NCBI GenBank assembly: GCA_025362155.1
Contig: JANYHX010000082.1
Span: forward strand, 1 to 7,981
From: Gallionella sp.
GTDB lineage: Bacteria; Pseudomonadota; Gammaproteobacteria; Burkholderiales; Gallionellaceae
Length of the DNA: 7,981 nucleotides
Direction: 5' to 3'
Below the pieces are notes generated by a model. That model was not told where the DNA came from, did no database searches, and saw only the letters and a list, made by a program, of their open reading frames with translations. Position 1 is the stretch's first letter; each line of letters opens with the position of its first letter. The translations under genes were made by a program, and so were the position numbers. Positions 1 to 4,616 of this stretch are shown one piece after another.

Positions 1-1317
1 GAAAGCCTTTCTCTATGGCGTGCCGATCGGGGCGTTGGGATCCGTGAGGAGCTGCAGATTGTGATCAATAAGCAGAGACTATCGGAAGCGGTACTGGATC
101 AGCATCGTCACCATCTGGAAACACTGGTTGAGGAACGCACCCGGGAACTGGCCAGATCCAAAAATGTGGCGGAAGCCGCCAATCTCGCCAAATCAACTTT
201 TCTGTCCAGCATGAGTCATGAATTGCGCACTCCGCTGAATGCCATTCTGGGCTTCGCCCAGTTGCTGGATGCCAGTTCCCCTCCGCCTACAGACAGCCAG
301 CGAACCAAGCTGCAGCATATTATAAAAGCGGGCTGGTATTTGCTGGAACTGATTAACGAAATCCTTGATCTCGCCGTCATCGAGTCGGGCAAGCTGCCGC
401 TCTCTCTTGAGCCGGTATCGTTGGTTGAGGTCATACGTGAATGCCAGGCCATGATAGATACGCAAGCGCAAAAACATCATATCCAGATCAACTATCTTCC
501 CGTCGACCCCACCTGGTTTGCCTGCGCCGACCGTACCCGGGTGAAGCAGGTACTGATCAATCTGCTTTCCAATGCAATCAAATATAACCGCGAACATGGC
601 TCAGTCGAAGTGCAGTGTACTGCTAGCCAGGAACGCATCCGCTTCAGTATCAAGGATACGGGTGCGGGGCTCTCGGCGGACAAGCTGGCGCAATTATTCC
701 AGGCCTTCAATCGGCTCGGGCAAGAGGCCGGCGTGGAACAAGGCACCGGCATAGGCCTGGTGGTCACCAGGAAACTGGTCGAGATGATGGGAGGGACGAT
801 CGGCGTGGAAAGTACCGTGGGTGTGGGCACTGTATTCTGGTTTGAATTAATTCGCGATTTAACAGCGCAACCTGCTGCAAGCAATATCATCAAGCCGAAA
901 AAATTTGCGCCACAAGCCGGTGCAACTACAGCACTGCGTACCCTGCTTTATGTGGAAGACAATCCAACCAGTCTGACATTGGTGGAAAAAATTATTGCGG
1001 ATCACACCCCCTTGCGCATGTTAAGCGCAGGCGATGGGGCTCTCGGCGTAGCGCTGGCCAGCGCTCATCTCCCGGATGTGATCCTGATGGATATCAATCT
1101 GCCCGGCATCAGCGGAATCGAAGCCATGAATATCTTGCGCAAAAACCCGGCAACCCAACATATCCCCATCATTGCCTTGACTGCCAATGCAATGCATGAC
1201 GACATTGAGACAGGACTGGAGGCGGGATTTTTCCGCTATCTCACCAAGCCGATCAAGCTCAATGAATTATTAAAGTCATTGGATGAGGCACTGGAGCTGG
1301 TGGAAAACAGGGGGTAG
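1..1317 (+). CDS. Hybrid sensor histidine kinase / response regulator (5' end missing)
   Basis: The reading frame is open to the left edge, so the sensory N-terminus is missing. A GTG at 61 is the first possible start in the window but is probably internal; residues below count from it. A coiled-coil linker (LVEERTREL, about 19-35) leads into a HisKA domain with H-box SHELRTPLNA, whose phospho-acceptor is H53. The HATPase_c domain shows the N-box (N171 in NLLSNAIKYN), the G1 box DTGAGLS (D199), the F-box near LFQAFNR and the G2 box GTGIGL (228-233). A receiver domain follows from about residue 295, with acidic residues VEDN, phospho-Asp D344 (LMDINLPG) and K396 (LTKP). All catalytic residues are present, so both kinase and receiver should work. 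No HPt domain or separate regulator is visible, so the output and stimulus are unknown. The gene ends at TAG 1315-1317, about 490 nt before the metallophore operon; any regulatory link to it is speculative. Confidence 0.95.
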   Translation, partial: ESLSLWRADRGVGIREELQIVINKQRLSEAVLDQHRHHLETLVEERTRELARSKNVAEAANLAKSTFLSSMSHELRTPLNAILGFAQLLDASSPPPTDSQRTKLQHIIKAGWYLLELINEILDLAVIESGKLPLSLEPVSLVEVIRECQAMIDTQAQKHHIQINYLPVDPTWFACADRTRVKQVLINLLSNAIKYNREHGSVEVQCTASQERIRFSIKDTGAGLSADKLAQLFQAFNRLGQEAGVEQGTGIGLVVTRKLVEMMGGTIGVESTVGVGTVFWFELIRDLTAQPAASNIIKPKKFAPQAGATTALRTLLYVEDNPTSLTLVEKIIADHTPLRMLSAGDGALGVALASAHLPDVILMDINLPGISGIEAMNILRKNPATQHIPIIALTANAMHDDIETGLEAGFFRYLTKPIKLNELLKSLDEALELVENRG

Positions 1318-1378
1318 AACAAATTAGGGAGGAGCATAGGGAAGCGCGCTTTTGCGACAGCCCCTCTTGAACGCAGGG

Positions 1379-1654
1379 TTAAGCTGCGATTTCAAGATAC
1401 TCTACGATGCTTGCCGGTTGTGGGACGGGCAAACCATCTTCGATAAGACCCTCGATGTGAAATCCGATTGCCTCACGCATTTCCCGCTCGGTTTCTTCGA
1501 CGGTGAAGCGTTTACTTTCATGGGGCGAGGACAGCAGATTGCTATGGCGTTGCCAGAAATGCCCGCGCAAGTCCTTGGTTATCACCACCAACGGCTTTAT
1601 TAGCTTCCTTGGTAAATTTTGACAACTAAAGTCAGCAACATGTAACCTTTTCAA
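1379..1654 (-). pseudogene. Degenerate HicB-like antitoxin remnant
   Basis: The minus-strand frame ending at TAA (1379-1381) carries a C-terminal half typical of HicB-family antitoxins: TVEETEREMREAIGFHIEGL followed by IEDGLPVPQPASIVEYLE. HicB proteins normally begin with a short beta-rich partial RNase H fold containing a motif like YxPDLPGC. Here the corresponding stretch (about 1510-1590) reads as GHFWQRHSNLLSSPHE, which lacks that motif, so the N-terminal half looks frameshifted or scrambled. A full-length start is also doubtful. The longest version begins at TTG 1654 and would overlap the predicted ECF -35 element at 1642-1647; GTG 1588 is an alternative that gives 69 residues. No hicA toxin is visible on either side. 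I read it as a decayed or orphaned antitoxin fragment; a short functional protein is less likely. Confidence 0.45.
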
Positions 1655-1667
1655 ACCCGCTCACGAA
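1642..1667 (+). promoter_or_regulatory. Candidate ECF sigma factor promoter of the buf operon (GTAACC-N16-CGAA)
   Basis: GTAACC lies at 1642-1647 and CGAA at 1664-1667, with exactly 16 bases between. From memory, this is the consensus reported for SigF-dependent heavy-metal-responsive promoters in Caulobacter, whose targets include bufferin-type operons. A 10-base exact match upstream of a bufferin-like operon is unlikely by chance. Transcription would begin near 1673-1676, leaving a leader of about 130 nt before bufA. No ECF sigma or anti-sigma gene lies in the window, so the cognate factor would be elsewhere. Confidence 0.6.
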
Positions 1668-1716
1668 TGTAGGGATGCATGGGTGAAAGACCGAGAGGTG
1701 ATCGAAACTGATAAAT

Positions 1717-1745
1717 TTGAATCCATGCGTTTGCATTAAAATAGT
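1717..1745 (+). promoter_or_regulatory. Weak sigma70-like promoter candidate upstream of bufA
   Basis: TTGAAT (1717-1722) and AATAGT (1740-1745) are separated by 17 bases; each matches about four of six consensus positions. A start near 1752 would place the 1756-1770 dyad at the transcription start, where a repressor could act. This is weaker than the ECF match and may be chance in an AT-rich stretch. Confidence 0.2.
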
Positions 1746-1755
1746 TTTGCTTTCT

Positions 1756-1770
1756 CCGACCCAGGGTCGG
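1756..1770. promoter_or_regulatory. Perfect GC-rich dyad CCGACCCAGGGTCGG, operator or leader hairpin
   Basis: CCGACCC and GGGTCGG form a perfect 7-bp inverted repeat around a single A, 37 nt before the bufA start codon. As DNA it looks like a binding site for a dimeric regulator. As RNA it can form a 6-bp stem with a CAG loop in the 5' leader. It is not a terminator, because no T-run follows. Its regulator is unknown. Confidence 0.5.
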
Positions 1771-1807
1771 CGCTAAGCTCTCCGTTAACCAACACAAAGG
1801 AATTATC

Positions 1808-2089
1808 ATGAACAACAATCACCTTCTCTCCGCCGCAATCGGTAGCTTACTCGTACTTGGGCTGGCCAGCGGCAATGCCAACGCCGCTGAAAAAAAAATG
1901 GAAATGGAAAAATGTTTTGGCATCGCCAAAGCTGGCATGAATGATTGCTCCAGCAACAAGAGCGCGCATTCCTGTGCGGGGCAGGCCACCAAAAGCAATG
2001 ACCCGATGGATTTTGTTGCGGTGCCCAAAGGCACTTGCGACAAAATCGCCGGCGGCAGCATGTCTGGTAGTGCCATGAAACCGATGTAA
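1808..2089 (+). CDS. bufA: Bufferin-type RiPP metallophore precursor, DUF2282 (BufA)
   Basis: This 93-residue protein starts at ATG 1808 behind AAGGA (1797-1801) with a 6-nt spacer. Residues 1-26 form a Sec signal peptide with likely cleavage at ANA|AEKK. The mature part carries the DUF2282 pattern [24 protein letters not shown] with four cysteines at 36, 47, 56 and 77. DUF2282 proteins in operons with DUF692 and DUF2063 are bufferin precursors: cysteines are oxidised to thiooxazole heterocycles and the peptide binds copper, raising tolerance. The genes that follow are exactly those partners, which supports this role. The tail ([12 protein letters not shown]) and the MEMEK segment are rich in methionine, which may add copper ligands (inference). 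The stop TAA at 2087-2089 falls in a 14-bp tandem duplication that leads into bufB. Which cysteines are modified cannot be read from sequence. Confidence 0.93.
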   Translation: MNNNHLLSAAIGSLLVLGLASGNANAAEKKMEMEKCFGIAKAGMNDCSSNKSAHSCAGQATKSNDPMDFVAVPKGTCDKIAGGSMSGSAMKPM

Positions 2090-2102
2090 TGAAACCGATG
2101 TA
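2075..2102 (+). repeat. 14-bp tandem duplication at the bufA/bufB junction
   Basis: The unit ATGAAACCGATGTA occurs twice head to tail (2075-2088 and 2089-2102) and is followed by ATGAAAAAG, the bufB start. The first copy encodes the MKPM end of BufA. The second forms a four-codon mini-frame, ATG 2089 to TAA 2101-2103, again reading MKPM. The TAATG stop/start overlap therefore exists twice in series, at 2087-2091 and 2101-2105. Confidence 0.97.
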
Positions 2103-2945
2103 ATGAAAAAGCCCGCAATGGATACCTTGCCGTGCATTGCAGGTATTGGCTTGCGGGCGCCTCATTACCGCGAGGTGTTGCGGGATTTACCCCAGCTGGG
2201 CTGGGTAGAAGTGCATAGCGAAAATTTTTTCGGCGGGGGCGCGCCGCTGCGCACCTTGCTCAAGGTACGCGAGCATTACCCCGTCAGTCTGCACGGTGTG
2301 GGCATGGGGCTGGCTTCTGCCGATGCGCTGGCTCAGGAACATCTCTGCGCTTTGCAACGCCTGTGTGAAACGCTGCGACCTGCCGCCGTTTCGGAACATC
2401 TGTGCTGGAATGCTGCAGGAGGAGTGGTAGTCAATGACTTGCTGCCCTTCCCTTATACGCAAGCAGCCTTGTCCAATACTGCGATGCACGTAGAACAAGT
2501 TCAGGAGAAACTGGGCCGCCAACTGCTGGTGGAAAATCTTTCCAGCTATTTGTCGTTCTCGCACAGTGAAATGAGCGAAGGCGAGTTCCTTGCCGAATTA
2601 TCACGGCGCACCGGCTGCGGCATTCTTTTTGATGTGAATAATCTGTATGTGAATGCGCGTAATCTGGGCGTGGATGCCGAGGCTTTCATCAAGACACTGC
2701 CTGTTGACGCCGTGGCGGAATACCATCTGGCTGGATACAGCGAGGGGAATGGATGTTTGGTGGATACCCATAGCAATCCGGTTCACCCCGCAGTCTGGGA
2801 ATTATATGAAGCGGCGTTGCGCCACATCGGAGCTCGCCCTACTTTGATCGAATGGGATGCCGACATTCCCGCACTGGCGGTTTTACGGGATGAGGCAGCA
2901 CAGGCGCAATTACGCATGGAGAGGAATTGTGAGTTCGCTGAATGA
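2103..2945 (+). CDS. bufB: Multinuclear non-heme iron oxidase (MNIO/DUF692), bufferin maturase BufB
   Basis: This 280-residue protein belongs to the DUF692 (MNIO) family of TIM-barrel enzymes that use two or three iron ions and oxygen to oxidise peptide cysteines; MbnB and TglH are characterised members. The expected ligand positions are present: H64 (SLHGVGM), H99 (SEHLCW), E144 (VENLSSY), D177 (FDVNNLYVNA), H208 (YHLAGY), D221 and H223 (DTHSNPV), and E250 (IEWD). Length is normal for the family. The likely substrate is the adjacent cysteine-rich precursor, and probably the second precursor at 4251. It has no signal peptide, so it acts in the cytoplasm before export. Its ATG overlaps the TAA of a mini-frame (TAATG) and no Shine-Dalgarno sequence is apparent, so translation probably depends on reinitiation from bufA. 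The 3' end overlaps bufC by 17 nt. Confidence 0.95.
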   Translation: MKKPAMDTLPCIAGIGLRAPHYREVLRDLPQLGWVEVHSENFFGGGAPLRTLLKVREHYPVSLHGVGMGLASADALAQEHLCALQRLCETLRPAAVSEHLCWNAAGGVVVNDLLPFPYTQAALSNTAMHVEQVQEKLGRQLLVENLSSYLSFSHSEMSEGEFLAELSRRTGCGILFDVNNLYVNARNLGVDAEAFIKTLPVDAVAEYHLAGYSEGNGCLVDTHSNPVHPAVWELYEAALRHIGARPTLIEWDADIPALAVLRDEAAQAQLRMERNCEFAE

Positions 2946-3711
2946 TGATCTGTTCAGATTTACGCAGGCCATCGTTAGCGACGTTGCGTTGCCAGCGCAG
3001 ATCAATCGCGCTTATTTAAACTATCCGGCAACCACTGCGCTTGAAGTTTACCGCAACAATTATCGCGGCAATCTGCATGATGCACTGGCAGGCGCTTATC
3101 CGGTTATCGAGCAACTGGTCGGCAAAGAATTTTTTAGAAGTTTGACGCGAGCATTCATCGCACAGCATCCTTCGCACAGCGGAAATTTGCATCACTACGG
3201 CAAACAGTTGCCCGCTTTTATCAGGACATTTACACCTGCCCAAAGTCTGGCCTACCTGCCGGATGTGGCCACACTGGAATGGGCCTGCCACTGCGCCTAT
3301 TTCGCAGTGGATGCCGCCAGGCTCGACATTAGCAAGTTGGCGCAAACCCCTCCCGAACAATATTCCCACTTGATCCTGCACACTCATCCGGCTTGTCATG
3401 TGGTGCGCTCGAGCTACCCGGTGGCAGCCATCTGGCATGCACACCAGCCCGGCGCAGTTGAGGATTTTCATATCGATCCGGATAGCGGCCCCAGCATTGC
3501 TGTGGTAATCCGCAATGAAGATGTGGTCCAGGTCGGTGATCTGGTTGAAGCCGAAGCCGACTGGTTGTCGAGTCTCCGTACGGGCACAACGCTAGGCGCA
3601 GCAACGGATGTCACACTGGAAAAATATCCGCATTTTGATTTGTCACAGAGCCTCACCAAGTTGGTATCGCTGGGTGTGTTTACCGATTTTAATCTGGAGG
3701 GAACGCAATGA
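2929..3711 (+). CDS. bufC: DUF2063 partner protein of the MNIO maturase (BufC)
   Basis: This protein has 260 residues from GTG 2929. I prefer this start to an upstream ATG at 2857 because GGAG (2918-2921) lies 7 nt before it, the overlap with bufB shrinks to 17 nt, and the extra residues look like read-through of bufB. The N-terminal DUF2063 domain is clear: ALEVYRNNYRGNLHDAL (about 37-53), AYPVIEQLVGKEFF (56-69), HPSHSGNLHHYG (80-91) and YLPDVATLEWACHCAY (109-124). A beta-rich C-terminal part follows (SSYPVAAIWHAHQ, about 161-173). By family knowledge, such partners bind the precursor and present it to the DUF692 enzyme, as MbnC does for MbnB. It is not predicted to be catalytic or secreted. 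The stop overlaps the bufD start as ATGA. Confidence 0.92.
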   Translation: MSSLNDDLFRFTQAIVSDVALPAQINRAYLNYPATTALEVYRNNYRGNLHDALAGAYPVIEQLVGKEFFRSLTRAFIAQHPSHSGNLHHYGKQLPAFIRTFTPAQSLAYLPDVATLEWACHCAYFAVDAARLDISKLAQTPPEQYSHLILHTHPACHVVRSSYPVAAIWHAHQPGAVEDFHIDPDSGPSIAVVIRNEDVVQVGDLVEAEADWLSSLRTGTTLGAATDVTLEKYPHFDLSQSLTKLVSLGVFTDFNLEGTQ

Positions 3712-4175
3712 AAATTTTGCTGAGCCTGAGCCGCTTTTATTACCGGGCGGCACGCCTGCCGGAATGTCTCGCCCCCGCATTCGATCTGGGATTACGGCTG
3801 TTCCTTGCCAACGTATTCTTCAAATCGGGGTTAACCAAAATAAAAAGTTGGGATAGCACGCTATACCTGTTTCGTGATGTCTATCAGGTACCGCTGCTGC
3901 CACCCGAGTTGGCCGCCTGGTTTGCTACCAGTGCAGAACTGGGCTTATCCGTGCTGCTGGTACTGGGGCTGTTCGGACGTTTTGCTGCGGCAGGCCTGTC
4001 CATTCTCAATGTGGTTGCGGTTATTTCCTACTCGGAATTAAGTGAATCCGGCCTTAATCAGCACCTGTACTGGGGAATGTTGCTGGCGGTGTTGCTAATA
4101 TTAAGCCGTGGCAGATGGTCTGTGGATTTCTGGGTGGATTCCTGGCTGGAAAAACGATTGCAAAAACCTGCATAA
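3708..4175 (+). CDS. bufD: DoxX-family membrane protein (BufD)
   Basis: This 155-residue membrane protein has four hydrophobic segments at about 23-41, 68-88, 91-109 and 119-133. The DoxX-like N-terminal region shows LRLFLANVFFKSGLTKIKSW, and the PELAAWFATSAELGLSVLLVLGL stretch is typical of the family. DoxX proteins often occur in DUF2282/DUF692/DUF2063 operons, which supports membership here, but their biochemical role is unsettled; helping oxidation or electron supply at the membrane has been proposed. Translation should be coupled to bufC: its ATG overlaps the bufC TGA (ATGA, 3708-3711), and GGAGG (3696-3700) lies 7 nt before it. No terminator is visible before the second precursor 75 nt downstream. 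Confidence 0.9.
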   Translation: MKILLSLSRFYYRAARLPECLAPAFDLGLRLFLANVFFKSGLTKIKSWDSTLYLFRDVYQVPLLPPELAAWFATSAELGLSVLLVLGLFGRFAAAGLSILNVVAVISYSELSESGLNQHLYWGMLLAVLLILSRGRWSVDFWVDSWLEKRLQKPA

Positions 4176-4189
4176 AAAACTAGAGTAGG

Positions 4190-4218
4190 TTGATTAAAGT
4201 CAAAACGCTCTTTGAAAT
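4190..4218 (+). promoter_or_regulatory. Weak internal promoter candidate before the second precursor
   Basis: TTGATT (4190-4195) and TGAAAT (4213-4218) are 17 bases apart, each matching four of six sigma70 consensus bases. It sits in the only sizeable gap between bufD and the second precursor, so it could boost precursor expression above that of the enzymes. The match is weak and read-through from bufD is equally possible. Confidence 0.25.
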
Positions 4219-4250
4219 ACCAAGAATTGTGTAACCTGGGGACACTCAAT

Positions 4251-4541
4251 ATGAAAGCTCACCACCTGCTCATCACCACGGCCATTACCAGTCTGCTTGC
4301 TGTCGGCATCAGCTCTGCATCCAGTGCTCCTTACGGCGATGATGATGAGAAATGTTACGGTGTGACCAAAGCCGGTCAGAATGGCTGTAACAGCAATAAA
4401 AGCAAGCACTCCTGCGCCGGACGTTCAAAAATTGATAACGATCCCAACGATTTTATAATGCTGCCCCAAGGAAGTTGCTTGAAGATTGGTGGCAAACTGA
4501 AGCCTGCCGGGAACAAAAAGCCCTCCCCTAAAAAAATGTAA
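4251..4541 (+). CDS. bufA: Second bufferin-type DUF2282 precursor (BufA paralogue)
   Basis: This protein has 96 residues from ATG 4251. I chose this start over an in-frame TTG at 4212 because it opens a clean Sec signal peptide (MKAHHLLITTAITSLLAVG) and is preceded by GGGGA. Signal cleavage is probably SSA|SSA after residue 23, since proline at 27 would disfavour the later site. Mature motifs are KCYGVTKAGQNGC, HSCAG and GSCLKIGG, with cysteines at 35, 46, 55 and 76. Spacing (10, 8 and 20 residues between cysteines) is identical to the first precursor, so the two are clear paralogues. The C-terminal tail differs: it is rich in lysine and proline (KKPSPKKM) and lacks the methionines of the first copy. 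The nearby bufB/bufC pair presumably modifies it as well. Either partner could be specialised for a different metal or condition; this is inference. Confidence 0.9.
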   Translation: MKAHHLLITTAITSLLAVGISSASSAPYGDDDEKCYGVTKAGQNGCNSNKSKHSCAGRSKIDNDPNDFIMLPQGSCLKIGGKLKPAGNKKPSPKKM

Positions 4542-4553
4542 TCAGTTCTGCGG

Positions 4554-4576
4554 GGCATACTGTGCAACGATATGCC
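4554..4576 (+). repeat. Short inverted repeat between the second bufA and the EAL gene
   Basis: GGCATA (4554-4559) and TATGCC (4571-4576) form a 6-bp dyad with an 11-nt loop; GGCATAC also recurs as a direct repeat at 4595-4601. No T-run directly follows, so a terminator role is weak. A TAATAT box at 4585-4590 could be a -10 element for the EAL gene, but no good -35 is visible. Confidence 0.3.
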
Positions 4577-4616
4577 GTGCGGCGTAATATTTTTGGCATA
4601 CAAGTAAGGATACTGA

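Larger units (their letters stand above)
1318..1807. other. Intergenic region with regulatory elements and an antitoxin remnant
   Basis: This stretch separates the kinase from the buf operon and has no convincing plus-strand gene. It holds the minus-strand HicB-like remnant (1379-1654), the ECF-type promoter candidate (1642-1667), a weaker sigma70-like candidate (1717-1745), a 15-bp dyad (1756-1770) and the bufA ribosome binding site (1797-1801). I see no convincing intrinsic terminator after the kinase: the palindrome AGCGCGCT followed by T residues near 1343-1353 has no loop. Confidence 0.7.

Noticed and set aside
1352..1603. An open frame of 83 codons on the + strand opposite the HicB-like remnant.
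   Set aside because: It has no recognisable domain and no ribosome binding site, and it is explained as the shadow of the minus-strand frame.
2857..2928. An upstream ATG giving a 24-residue N-terminal extension of BufC.
   Set aside because: The extension overlaps bufB and does not resemble the family N-terminus. GTG 2929 has a well-placed GGAG and yields a normal DUF2063 protein.
4212..4250. An in-frame TTG start giving 13 extra residues before the second precursor.
   Set aside because: The extension would spoil the Sec signal peptide. ATG 4251 has a ribosome binding site and matches the paralogue's architecture.
4231..4256. A second GTAACC (4231-4236) upstream of the second precursor, with GAAA 16 nt later, resembling the ECF promoter.
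   Set aside because: The would-be -10 element falls on the start codon (4251-4256), so transcription would begin inside the gene and miss the ribosome binding site and signal peptide. The final element also deviates from CGAA.
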